Positions 1 through 7,079 of a stretch of DNA of 20,668 bases are shown here, one piece after another (within the stretch, counting starts at the first letter, position 1; every line of letters begins with the position of its first letter). The stretch comes from DATGMS01 sp035303945. GTDB lineage: Bacteria; Bacteroidota; Bacteroidia; Cytophagales; Cyclobacteriaceae. The position numbers and the translations under genes are program-made. A model generated the notes under the pieces. That model was given only the letters and a program-made list of their open reading frames with translations, was not told the origin of the DNA and did no database searches. The stretch lies in the NCBI GenBank assembly GCA_035303945.1, contig DATGQZ010000048.1, positions 1 to 20,668 of the forward strand, in the 5' to 3' direction.

Positions 1-12
1 AAGGCAAAGGGA

Positions 13-51
13 TTTCCTTCTGCTAAGGAAAGCTGGCTTAGCAGAAGGAAA
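13..51. terminator. Perfect 15-bp inverted repeat, possible terminator
   Basis: Bases 13-27 and 37-51 are exact reverse complements, separated by a 9-base loop (28-36). The hairpin is strong, but neither side has a clean T run. Read on the minus strand it is followed by a moderately T-rich stretch; on the plus strand it is followed by A-rich sequence. It lies about 105 bases past the end of the minus-strand interrupted gene at 156-797, so it may terminate that transcript, or serve a gene to the left of the window. Assignment as a terminator is inference; the repeat itself is seen directly. Confidence 0.5.
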
Positions 52-155
52 AAAAGAATAGAGAATCTTGCTGTCATGAATAAGGTTTATAAACCCGAAT
101 TTATAAAAATCCTCGGCATTAAAGTGAATTTTTGCGTGACGGCATGGTACAGGCC

Positions 156-797
156 TTAATCTGTATAAGAAATCCTTCTTGAGGCTTTTCTCATCAGGAT
201 ATTGATCAGGTCTTCTGTTGAGCTTCCGAAAGAGCCCGATACTGCTTTGTTGTAGTTAACCAGAAGCTCGACTTGTTCGGCATTGTAAATCGAGAGGTTA
301 ATGATGGCTTTATTGGTTGAGCCGTAAAAACCTACCAACATTCCTAAAGCCAGTGAAGCGCCTTCAGACATGGATTTATTGGTTTCAAAAGTACCCATGA
401 TGACCGCATCTACGCCAAGGATTTCGGCCAGTTCGTCGGGGGTATAGTCGGCCATGTATCTCTGTGTGATATTGTTGCGGCGCAGCAGGGCGTTGGTGGT
501 GTTTGGATCCTGTACTTTTATCTTCAGCTTTTGCTGTTTGTCCCGTTTCAAAAATCAGGAGTACATAGCCGATTGAATACTTAAACCCTCAGACTCTTCC
601 AGTTTTTGGAGCTGTTCGGGTGTAATGTCTTTCATTTGCTTTGGCCTGAGGCTAACCGAAGTTTTAAAGGGGACAATGGCTATGATTTCGTGGGAAGCCG
701 TCAGCCGGTCGAAATCCGGGTTCTCATAAAGATGGGTCTGGGCATGGGTCATATAGACCATGCCCACAAAAAACAGGGACATTAACGCTTTTTTCAT
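156..797 (-). pseudogene. Secreted CsgG-like protein of unknown function, interrupted by one in-frame TGA
   Basis: Two open stretches lie in the same reading frame. The first runs from the ATG at 797 for 80 codons to a TGA at 557-555. The second starts immediately after it and gives 131 further residues from a TTG at 551, ending at 156. Without the stop the product would be about 213 residues. The N-terminus is a typical signal peptide: two lysines, a hydrophobic core, then THA before Gln as a likely cleavage site. The remainder includes IVPF near residue 43 and LGVDAVIMGTF in the second half, a pattern reminiscent of CsgG/GNA1162-like periplasmic proteins; that similarity is weak inference and I do not assign a function. 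The residue at the stop sits between MYS and FLKR, so an original Trp codon (TGG to TGA) is the simplest explanation. The downstream part shows no other damage, so the break is recent, a sequencing error, or tolerated by restart or readthrough. Confidence 0.75.
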
Positions 798-887
798 GAT
801 GTAAGCCTATAAGGAGGAACAATGGTTTAAGAAAAATGCCTCAAAAAATCCGAGCCTGATTCTGTTCAATAATTGGGGAATTTTATG

Positions 888-895
888 CAAACGTA
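888..895 (-). promoter_or_regulatory. Candidate -7 element (TAnnTTTG) for the interrupted gene
   Basis: The minus strand reads TACGTTTG here, an exact match to the Bacteroidota -7 consensus TAnnTTTG. It lies about 90 bases upstream of the ATG at 797, which would give a leader of roughly 80 bases. I see no matching TTTG -33 element at the usual distance, so this is a candidate only. Confidence 0.35.
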
Positions 896-1024
896 AACTG
901 AAATTTTCATTATTCCATTCTCTAGTAAAAAAATATTTTTCTTAAGAATTTGACCGCCAGTAGCTTATGGTGGTGGTTGTATGGGGATGGCCTCACCGCT
1001 AGGTCCTAAATCGTCGGGCAGCAT

Positions 1025-1057
1025 AAAAAAAGCGAAACCTATTCGGTTTCGCTTTTT
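1025..1057 (-). terminator. Intrinsic terminator overlapping the 3' end of rng
   Basis: A 13-bp perfect stem (1027-1039 with 1045-1057) closes a 5-base loop (1040-1044). On the minus strand it is followed by a run of T (1031-1025 as read on that strand), the classic rho-independent layout. The rng stop codon (TAG, complement of 1039-1041) sits in the loop region, and the right arm encodes the last residues of the protein. The terminator is therefore built partly out of coding sequence. Confidence 0.88.
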
Positions 1058-2610
1058 ACGCTAATTTCTATAGCTTCTCCTGTTTCATCCAGGAATTTGT
1101 ACTCCGTCACTGGTAGTGAAGAATCCCGTACCAACTTGACCCATTTGAAATACTTAAAAAACCATTTGACCCTTCTTGAAATAATGCCTTTTGTGAAGTA
1201 GGCATACAAGTAGGGGTGGAGGCCAATCATTATCTTTGATTCGTTTTGGTTGACAGCAATGTGTTCCAGGTCTTTTTCAAGTTTGTCAGCCACCAGGATA
1301 GAAGCCTGAATTTTTCCCGTTCCGTTGCAGGAAGGGCAAGTTTCTTTGGTGACTATATTCATTTCGGGTCTTACCCTCTGCCGTGTGATCTGCATGAGAC
1401 CAAATTTGGTAAGCGGCAAAATGGTGTGTTTAGACCTATCATCTTTCATTTCCGCCTTCATTGCTTCATATACCGCCCTTTTGTTGTCGGCTTTTTTCAT
1501 ATCAATGAAATCGATGACGATGATCCCTCCCATATCCCGGAGGCGAAGTTGTCTGGCAATTTCTTTTACGGCCACCAAATTGGTCTTCAAAGCCGTAGTT
1601 TCCTGGTCACTTTCCTGATTGGATTTGTTTCCGCTGTTGACATCCACCACATGAAGGGCTTCGGTATGTTCGATGATGACATATCCGCCCTGTGGAAGAC
1701 TAACAGCTTGTCCAAAGAGGCTTTTGATCTGTTTTTCTATTCCAAAACTTTCAAAGAGCTTAGCTTTTCCGTTGTAAAGCTTAACAATTTTTTCTTTTTC
1801 TGGGGCAATGGATCTTATATAAGATCGCATTTGGTCATAGACTGCTTCATCCTCTACTGTGATTGCATCGAATGATTCGTTGAGCAGGTCCCGAATAATC
1901 GAGGACGCCATACTCATTTCTCCAATAACCTTGTCTTTACTTTTGGATTTGGCCAACTTCTTCATCCCATCTTCCCAGGACTTGACCAGATTACTCAGGT
2001 CTTTATCCAGTTCCGTTACGGATTGCCCTTCAGCCACGGTTCTGATGATAACACCAAAATTGGCAGGCTTGATGGAGGTGATGAGCCGTGAAAGCCTTCT
2101 TCTTTCTTCTGCACTACGGATCTTTTTGGATACGTTGACAGCGTTGGAAAAAGGCACCAGTACCAAGTAGCGGCCGGCTAAGGAGAGCTCACAGGATAGT
2201 CGCGGGCCTTTTGTTGAAATCGGCTCTTTTACAACCTGAACTAAGATTTGGGTATTTTTAGAAAGGACTTGGGAAATCTTTCCCAGCTTTTCTATGTCAG
2301 GTTCTGGCTCAAACCCTTTTAAAGTATAGTTGCTGACGTTGTTGTTCTTGACCTGTTTGACAAACTTAAGCAGGCTGTTTACTTGAGGACCCAGATCCTG
2401 ATAATGCAGGAAAGCATCTTTTTCATAGCCTACATCAATGAAAGCAGCATTAAGCCCATTGACGATTTTGCGTACCGTGCCAAGATAGATATCACCAACT
2501 TTAAACTTGCTGTCGTCTTCATCTGTGTGAAGTTCGACCAAGCTTTTGTCCTTTAAAAGGGCGATTCGACTACCGTTTTGAGCAGAATCGATTACTAATT
2601 CCGTACTCAA
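1039..2610 (-). CDS. rng: Ribonuclease G (RNase E/G family)
   Basis: Endoribonuclease of the RNase E/G family, 523 residues, expected to act in the cytoplasm on rRNA precursors and mRNA, cutting single-stranded AU-rich sites with a preference for 5'-monophosphorylated RNA. The order of parts is clear: an N-terminal S1-like RNA-binding region (about 36-130, starting KVGDIYLGTV); the catalytic DNase I-like region with the two metal-binding aspartates in VVDVNSGN (D323) and IVIDFIDM (D367); and the zinc-link CPSC (C425, C428) that joins subunits in the family. There is no long RNase E-type scaffold tail, so RNase G is the better name. The only usable start is TTG at 2610: the frame has a stop 8 codons upstream, and the next Met is near residue 215. 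A Shine-Dalgarno-like sequence supports it. It is the last gene of a probable unit with the HU, TPR and 30-residue basic protein genes. Confidence 0.95.
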   Translation of the reverse strand: MSTELVIDSAQNGSRIALLKDKSLVELHTDEDDSKFKVGDIYLGTVRKIVNGLNAAFIDVGYEKDAFLHYQDLGPQVNSLLKFVKQVKNNNVSNYTLKGFEPEPDIEKLGKISQVLSKNTQILVQVVKEPISTKGPRLSCELSLAGRYLVLVPFSNAVNVSKKIRSAEERRRLSRLITSIKPANFGVIIRTVAEGQSVTELDKDLSNLVKSWEDGMKKLAKSKSKDKVIGEMSMASSIIRDLLNESFDAITVEDEAVYDQMRSYIRSIAPEKEKIVKLYNGKAKLFESFGIEKQIKSLFGQAVSLPQGGYVIIEHTEALHVVDVNSGNKSNQESDQETTALKTNLVAVKEIARQLRLRDMGGIIVIDFIDMKKADNKRAVYEAMKAEMKDDRSKHTILPLTKFGLMQITRQRVRPEMNIVTKETCPSCNGTGKIQASILVADKLEKDLEHIAVNQNESKIMIGLHPYLYAYFTKGIISRRVKWFFKYFKWVKLVRDSSLPVTEYKFLDETGEAIEISVKSETE

Positions 2611-2617
2611 ATCGTGT

Positions 2618-2623
2618 CTCCTT
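2618..2623 (-). promoter_or_regulatory. Shine-Dalgarno sequence before the TTG start of rng
   Basis: The minus strand reads AAGGAG, 7 bases before the TTG start at 2610. This is a textbook spacing and decides the start of rng. Bacteroidota genes generally lack such sequences because the anti-Shine-Dalgarno end of 16S rRNA is sequestered on their ribosomes, so its presence in front of a weak TTG codon is notable. Confidence 0.6.
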
Positions 2624-2666
2624 TTCTAATGTTAATGAACGTTTTGTTTAAAATAAACCAAGAAAA

Positions 2667-2759
2667 TTATTTCTTGTTCTTATGTCTGTTCTTTCTCAAT
2701 CTCTTTTTACGCTTGTGAGTAGCGATCTTATGTCTTTTTCTTTTTTTACCGCAAGGCAT
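2667..2759 (-). CDS. 30-residue Lys/Arg-rich protein, COX24/AURKAIP1 (mS38)-like, probably ribosome-associated
   Basis: A complete ATG-to-TAA frame encodes 30 residues, starting MPCGKKRKRHK and ending RLRKNRHKNKK. More than half of the residues are Lys, Arg or His, giving a strongly basic chain with no hydrophobic core. I recognise this as the very small basic protein that Bacteroidota genomes carry near rng, usually named an AURKAIP1/COX24 domain protein. The family includes mitochondrial ribosomal protein mS38 and the small mycobacterial ribosomal protein bS22, so binding to rRNA is the likely role; that transfer of function is inference. It lies 28 bases after the TPR gene and 56 bases before rng on the same strand. 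The gene is below usual length cut-offs and easily missed. Chance is unlikely given the composition, the proper start and stop, and the conserved context. Confidence 0.8.
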   Translation of the reverse strand: MPCGKKRKRHKIATHKRKKRLRKNRHKNKK

Positions 2760-2787
2760 AGTCAATATTTTTTAAAGTTGAACATTA

Positions 2788-3609
2788 TTAAAGTCTGTCC
2801 AGGTAGTTGTCCACGCCGGCGAGGATCTGTGGATCGTCCGTCAGTGTTTTTACTAACTGAAGCTGTGTTTTTGCTTTGTTAAGCTGCTTTGATTCATAGT
2901 AGCTTACACCCAGGTAAAATTGACCTTCAACATTACCTGGGTGGTTGGCCACTAGGTCTTCAAAACGCTGTGCAGCCATTTTATATTGGCCAGACTGCAT
3001 TGAAAGCACCCCCATATTAAAGAGGGCCATTTCATTGGTCGGGTCCTCCTCCAGTATTTCCCTTAGCATGGTGATTCCCTGCATAGGGTTGGTGGAAGAC
3101 ACGTGTGTCATTGCAATTTTTGTTTTTAAATCAAGGCGACTTGGATCGTTTTCCAGCACCTGTCCCAAATATTCCCGCGTTTTGTTGGCAAGATAGCTGG
3201 TCTTTTCAGGTGTCATCGAAAATCCATATGCCTCATAGTACGCATTGCCCGCCTTTTCGAGGTGTTCAACGTCAGCAAATTTATCAGCCAAAAGCCCGTA
3301 AAAATACGCAGCACTGTCCAGCTTGCCGGAAGATTGATACACTTTTCCTATAGAATCAGCTAAGATAGTATATTTTTCCCTATCTTCCTCACTCTCCAAT
3401 TGAGCCTTGAGCTGATCGACTTGCTCTCTAGCAGCCGCTGAAAGCGCGTTCTCGTGGTTGTCGGAAAATGAAGGGGCAGTACTCACCGATCCGCTTTCAT
3501 CCATCACTACATCATCCTGGGAGTTGTCCACCACTACCGTGGGTAGGGAAAATAGGACACTTACAAGGATGATACCGAGGATAAGAAAGATGATCTGTGA
3601 TTTTTTCAT
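2788..3609 (-). CDS. Membrane-anchored tetratricopeptide-repeat protein
   Basis: 273 residues with an uncleaved-looking N-terminal anchor (about residues 5-24, after MKKSQ), a polar low-complexity linker (about 25-60), then a helical region of roughly five TPR units from about residue 78 to the end. The clearest repeats are near 80-112, 191-224 (an alternating Leu/Gly/Ala/Tyr pattern ending in NHPG) and 225-258 (FYLGVSYYESKQLNKA). TPRs are protein-binding scaffolds; the partner cannot be read from the sequence. The anchor predicts that the repeats face the periplasm, but this is inference. The ATG start is 18 bases after the HU stop codon, so the two are probably co-transcribed and continue into the COX24-like gene and rng. 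I do not recognise a specific named gene. Confidence 0.88.
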   Translation of the reverse strand: MKKSQIIFLILGIILVSVLFSLPTVVVDNSQDDVVMDESGSVSTAPSFSDNHENALSAAAREQVDQLKAQLESEEDREKYTILADSIGKVYQSSGKLDSAAYFYGLLADKFADVEHLEKAGNAYYEAYGFSMTPEKTSYLANKTREYLGQVLENDPSRLDLKTKIAMTHVSSTNPMQGITMLREILEEDPTNEMALFNMGVLSMQSGQYKMAAQRFEDLVANHPGNVEGQFYLGVSYYESKQLNKAKTQLQLVKTLTDDPQILAGVDNYLDRL

Positions 3610-3627
3610 GGATGAATGGTTTCAGGA

Positions 3628-3936
3628 CTATTCCTGAGGAGCAAGTTCTTTAACTTTTTTGCTGTTTTTGATCTTGTCAACGAACACTTTGGAAGGCTTG
3701 AAAGCCGGCACGTAATGCTCATCGATTACAATGGCGGTATTTTTGGAAATATTCCTTGCAATCTTCTTGGCTCTCTTCTTGTTGATGAAACTGCCAAATC
3801 CTCTTACGTAGATATTCTCCCCTTCGGCCATAGAGTCTTTAACTACTTTAAAGAAGGCCTCAATGGTCTGGGTAACATCATCTTTTTGAATACCCGTCTT
3901 TTCCGAAATCTTCGCGATTACCTCTGCTTTAGTCAC
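3628..3936 (-). CDS. HU/IHF-family DNA-binding protein
   Basis: Small histone-like nucleoid protein of 102 residues that bends and compacts DNA as a dimer. The N-terminal helices (TKAEVIAKISEKTG) are followed by the beta-arm region with the family signature IYVRGFGSF (about 43-51) and the DNA-contacting arm ending near HYVPAFKPSK. The chain is about ten residues longer than a standard 90-residue HU because of a charged C-terminal tail. There is no in-frame ATG upstream before a stop (TAA at 3972-3970), so GTG at 3936 is the start, which matches where family members begin. It is the first gene of the minus-strand unit leading to rng and lies head to head with mutY. Confidence 0.93.
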   Translation of the reverse strand: MTKAEVIAKISEKTGIQKDDVTQTIEAFFKVVKDSMAEGENIYVRGFGSFINKKRAKKIARNISKNTAIVIDEHYVPAFKPSKVFVDKIKNSKKVKELAPQE

Positions 3937-4008
3937 TGCTTTCTTTATTTTTTTAAGTTTACTTTCAAATTAGGCTAACAACCTATTAACCAATTATTTT
4001 TGGGACTG

Positions 4009-4043
4009 CAAATTTATACTTATCCATCCAATATAAAAACAAA
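4009..4043 (-). promoter_or_regulatory. Candidate promoter of the HU-TPR-COX24-rng unit
   Basis: On the minus strand TAAATTTG (4016-4009) matches the Bacteroidota -7 consensus TAnnTTTG. A TTTG (4043-4040) lies 23 bases upstream of it, at the long end of the spacing described for this promoter class. The leader before the HU GTG at 3936 would be about 65 bases. A second exact -7 match (TAATTTTG, 4056-4049) lies slightly upstream and could be an alternative. On the plus strand TATTTTTG at 3995-4002 is a candidate for mutY. Confidence 0.45.
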
Positions 4044-4102
4044 TTGCACAAAATTACCTTGTTTTGTTACGCAATACAGCATCCTCTTAAACCTCAAAAA
4101 TT

Positions 4103-5176
4103 TTGAATAGCAGTGTTTTTGCAAAAACCCTTCTGCGCTGGTATCTGGTAAACAAACGTGATCTGCCTTGGAGAAATACCAAAGACCCATATATCATTTG
4201 GCTTTCTGAAATCATTCTTCAGCAGACCCGGGTAGCTCAGGGGCTGCCTTATTTCAATCGCTTTATCAATAGGTTTCCCAGCATCGAGGACTTGGCTGCC
4301 GCTCCCCTTGATGAAGTGTTGCGGCTTTGGCAGGGATTGGGTTATTATAGTAGAGCGAGAAACCTCCATGCCTGTGCGCAGGATATTGTCAACAATAGGC
4401 GAGGGCAATTCCCTACTTCCTACAAGGAGCTATTAACATTGAAAGGTGTGGGTAACTACACAGCAGCGGCTATTGCCTCTTTTGCTTTTGGGGAAAAAGT
4501 TGCGGTCGTTGATGGAAACGTCTATCGGGTCTTGGCCCGATATTTTGGGCTGGCACATGATATAGGCAGTAGCTTGGGCAAAAAAACTTTTGAAAGATTG
4601 GCCAACGAAGTAATGCCGGATGCTGCTCCTGATGAGTATAATCAAGCCATTATGGAATTTGGGGCCTTGCAATGCGTACCCAAAAATCCGGCCTGCAATG
4701 AGTGCCCGCTAGCTGCCGGCTGCTTTGCGTTCCGTCAGGAGATGGTGGCACAGCTACCCCTTAAGGAAAATAAGGTAAAGGTCAGCCAACGGGCCTTTCT
4801 TTATTTTCACGTGACCTGCGGGAATAGAATTTGGGTGAAGCAACGGGGTCCCAAGGACATCTGGCAGGGGTTGGTGGATTTCCCTTTGGAGGAATTAGAA
4901 AGCATGGATGGATTTGATTTAAATCATTCACGCCTGCTGGCTGAACTCCAAGCGTTTAAGCCCACAATAGATTTTGATCCGGAAAAGAAATACAAGCATA
5001 TTCTCACCCATCAAAAAATATTTTCAAACTTTGTGCGGGTGCTTATCCCTCAAGCACAAGTCGCCAATGCGGAAAAATGGGCTTTAGATATGGGTTATTT
5101 TCCTGTAAATGAGGATCAACTTGAGGAGTTAGGAAAGCCGATTCTTATCGTAAAATATTTGAGGGATCAGAAATAA
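4103..5176 (+). CDS. mutY: A/G-specific adenine DNA glycosylase MutY
   Basis: 357-residue base-excision repair enzyme that removes adenine mispaired with 8-oxoguanine. Catalytic Glu is in SEIILQQT (E36); a helix-hairpin-helix (LKGVGNYTAAAI, about 113-124) is followed by the catalytic Asp in VVDGN (D137). The 4Fe-4S cluster ligands are C191, C198, C201 and C207, with the C-x6-C-x2-C-x5-C spacing of the family. The C-terminal Nudix-like domain (from about 228) recognises 8-oxoguanine; its usual Phe-Ser-His loop appears to be Leu-Thr-His here (301-303). The start is TTG at 4103: the frame has a stop (TAA at 4088) just upstream and no ATG nearby, and the family N-terminus begins here. It is followed 45 bases later by ssb and then gldE, an arrangement common in Bacteroidota. 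Confidence 0.95.
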   Translation: MNSSVFAKTLLRWYLVNKRDLPWRNTKDPYIIWLSEIILQQTRVAQGLPYFNRFINRFPSIEDLAAAPLDEVLRLWQGLGYYSRARNLHACAQDIVNNRRGQFPTSYKELLTLKGVGNYTAAAIASFAFGEKVAVVDGNVYRVLARYFGLAHDIGSSLGKKTFERLANEVMPDAAPDEYNQAIMEFGALQCVPKNPACNECPLAAGCFAFRQEMVAQLPLKENKVKVSQRAFLYFHVTCGNRIWVKQRGPKDIWQGLVDFPLEELESMDGFDLNHSRLLAELQAFKPTIDFDPEKKYKHILTHQKIFSNFVRVLIPQAQVANAEKWALDMGYFPVNEDQLEELGKPILIVKYLRDQK

Positions 5177-5221
5177 TTTTTTAAATTCATAAACATTTTA
5201 TCAACTTAATCATAAACAACT

Positions 5222-5665
5222 ATGGCCGGTGTAAACAAAGTTATTTTAATTGGCAATCTGGGGCAGGATCCAGAAGTGAGGCATCTAGAAGGCGATAAGG
5301 TAGTCGCCAATGTGAGTTTAGCTACAACGGAATCATACAAGGATAGAAGCGGCCAACGCGTCGACATGACGGAATGGCACGACCTTGAGTTGTGGGATGG
5401 CTTGGCTAGAGTAGCCGAGCAGTATCTCAGGAAGGGCAGCCAGATATATGTGGAGGGCCGGATAAAAACGGATACATGGCAGGATGAGCAAGGGAATAAT
5501 CGGAAAAAGGTCAGAATTAGGGTGAATTCGATGACCATGCTGGGTGGAAGAGGCGACAGCAATGGAGGCAGCACTAATTATGGCAGCCAATCTTCTCCAT
5601 CTTCCCAAACAGCTTCTCTTTCCAACAATGCCATGGATCAAGGGGATGATGATCTTCCGTTCTAA
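5222..5665 (+). CDS. ssb: Single-stranded DNA-binding protein
   Basis: 147-residue SSB that coats single-stranded DNA during replication, repair and recombination, normally as a tetramer. The OB-fold covers about residues 4-107, beginning with VNKVILIGNLGQDPEV and including the conserved TEWHDLELW segment. A Gly/Ser/Asn/Gln-rich flexible linker follows (about 108-138), and the chain ends in the acidic tip DDDLPF that recruits partner proteins. Length and ending are those of a complete SSB. ATG at 5222 is the natural start. It lies between mutY and gldE on the same strand, 45 bases after mutY and 61 bases before gldE. Confidence 0.97.
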   Translation: MAGVNKVILIGNLGQDPEVRHLEGDKVVANVSLATTESYKDRSGQRVDMTEWHDLELWDGLARVAEQYLRKGSQIYVEGRIKTDTWQDEQGNNRKKVRIRVNSMTMLGGRGDSNGGSTNYGSQSSPSSQTASLSNNAMDQGDDDLPF

Positions 5666-5696
5666 ACGAATATTTTATATATATCAGGATAATCAT

Positions 5697-5704
5697 TAAT
5701 TTTG
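5697..5704 (+). promoter_or_regulatory. Candidate -7 element for gldE
   Basis: The bases read TAATTTTG, an exact match to TAnnTTTG, 22 bases before the gldE ATG at 5727. It would give a leader of only about 15 bases. No TTTG element is seen at the usual distance upstream. It suggests gldE can be transcribed separately from ssb. Confidence 0.35.
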
Positions 5705-5726
5705 TATAAAGTTACATCAAAATTAA

Positions 5727-7079
5727 ATGGACGACGACCCCTATCCGAGTATGTTGCTTTTGGCTGAAATCATCGAGGTTTCAGCCGGCTTTTGGCTGAT
5801 TAATGGGCTTTTTTTTATCGCGCTGCTGCTTTTCTCTGCGCTTGTTTCAGGTTCAGAGGTCGCTTTTTTCTCGCTTTCTCAACAGGATTTACGGGAGCTT
5901 CAATCCAAGGCTGACGAAAAATCACAGCTGGTACTCAAGTTGGTAGCCAGTCCCCAGCGATTGTTAGGCACTATTGTCATACTGAATACCTTTCTGAAAA
6001 TCTCCATCATCACCTTAGGTACCTTTATGAGCTGGACCTATTTCGGTGGGCAGGGTTTACAATGGGAGGTAATGCTGTCCGTAGGAGGGATTTTAATCTT
6101 TACCCTTGTGTTTTTAGGAGAAGTAGTTCCTAGGGCTTATTCAAATAATTTCAGAATGGCTTATGCTCGAGCCTTAGCCCAGGCAGTATATGTTTTTTCC
6201 ATCATACTAAGCCCAGTTTCCTCTTTTTTTAATGCCATCAGCAACGTCATAGAACGCCGGATCGAGAAAAAAGGCTATTCCCTATCTATTGACGAACTGC
6301 AGCAGGCATTGGAAATTACCACTGCCAACACCACCTCAGAAGAGAAAGACATATTGAAAGGTATCGTCAATTTTGGTACCCTTACCGTAAGGCAGGTGAT
6401 GCAGTCGAGAATGGATCTGACAGCAGTGGATATTACCATGGACTTCCACGAGCTGATGGACAAGATCAATAAAAGCGGTTATTCACGGATTCCGGTATAT
6501 AATGAGACGATTGACTATATAGAGGGTATTCTTTATATCAAGGATCTTCTGAGTCATATTGACAAAGAGGAGGATTTCGAATGGCAAAAATTGATCAGAA
6601 AAGCCATGTTTGTGCCGGAAAATAAAAAGGTTGATGTCCTGCTAAAGGACTTCAAGAAGCACAGGGTACATATGGCCATAGTGGTGGACGAGTATGGCGG
6701 CACATCTGGCTTGGTAACGCTGGAGGACTTGATAGAGGAAATCATTGGCGAGATCAACGATGAATTTGACGATATTGAAGATGTCAGCTTCAAGCAGTTG
6801 GATGAACATACCTTCATTTTTGAAGGTAAAATTTCCCTGAATGATTTCTGCAAGAAATTGGAAATCGAGTCCCATATTTTTGACGATGTAAGGGGCGAAA
6901 ATGAATCCTTGGGTGGCTTGCTGCTAGAGCTGAACACGCGCCTTCCTACAAGCGGTACCAAAATCGTTTATGATCAGTTTGAATTTACCGTTATGGCGGT
7001 TGATGCGAAGAAAATAAAGAAGGTGAAGGTTTTTGTTCGGCCTGATCATCAAAAAAGTTCGAAGATCCATGCCGATTGA
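5727..7079 (+). CDS. gldE: GldE-like CNNM/CBS-domain membrane protein (HlyC/CorC family)
   Basis: 450-residue inner-membrane protein of the CNNM/CorC family. Four hydrophobic stretches (about 22-48, 80-101, 114-135, 146-172) form the DUF21 transmembrane domain, with SGSEVAFFSL (41-50) and GEVVPRAY (131-138), the family's conserved positions. Two cytoplasmic CBS domains follow (about 220-275 and 285-345; DEYGGTSGLVTLEDLIEEIIG marks the second), then the CorC_HlyC domain (about 352-438). Relatives transport Mg or other divalent cations. In Flavobacterium johnsoniae the member next to ssb is GldE, needed for gliding and partly redundant with GldD. The location right after mutY-ssb supports the name, but a role in gliding in this organism is not established. 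No gldD follows. Confidence 0.85.
   Translation: MDDDPYPSMLLLAEIIEVSAGFWLINGLFFIALLLFSALVSGSEVAFFSLSQQDLRELQSKADEKSQLVLKLVASPQRLLGTIVILNTFLKISIITLGTFMSWTYFGGQGLQWEVMLSVGGILIFTLVFLGEVVPRAYSNNFRMAYARALAQAVYVFSIILSPVSSFFNAISNVIERRIEKKGYSLSIDELQQALEITTANTTSEEKDILKGIVNFGTLTVRQVMQSRMDLTAVDITMDFHELMDKINKSGYSRIPVYNETIDYIEGILYIKDLLSHIDKEEDFEWQKLIRKAMFVPENKKVDVLLKDFKKHRVHMAIVVDEYGGTSGLVTLEDLIEEIIGEINDEFDDIEDVSFKQLDEHTFIFEGKISLNDFCKKLEIESHIFDDVRGENESLGGLLLELNTRLPTSGTKIVYDQFEFTVMAVDAKKIKKVKVFVRPDHQKSSKIHAD

Noticed and set aside
811..830. Plus-strand AAGGAGG followed by ATG at 822, resembling a strong ribosome binding site
   Set aside because: The frame stops after two codons (ATG GTT TAA), so no gene is present there.
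952..972. Small imperfect hairpin in the gap between the interrupted gene and rng
   Set aside because: The stem is only 6 bp with a G-U pair, has no T tail and no conserved feature; it is consistent with chance.
1246..1875. Plus-strand frame of 209 codons antisense to rng
   Set aside because: It lies wholly within the well-supported RNase G gene, and its translation is rich in Phe/His/Ser with no recognisable domain, as expected for an antisense shadow.
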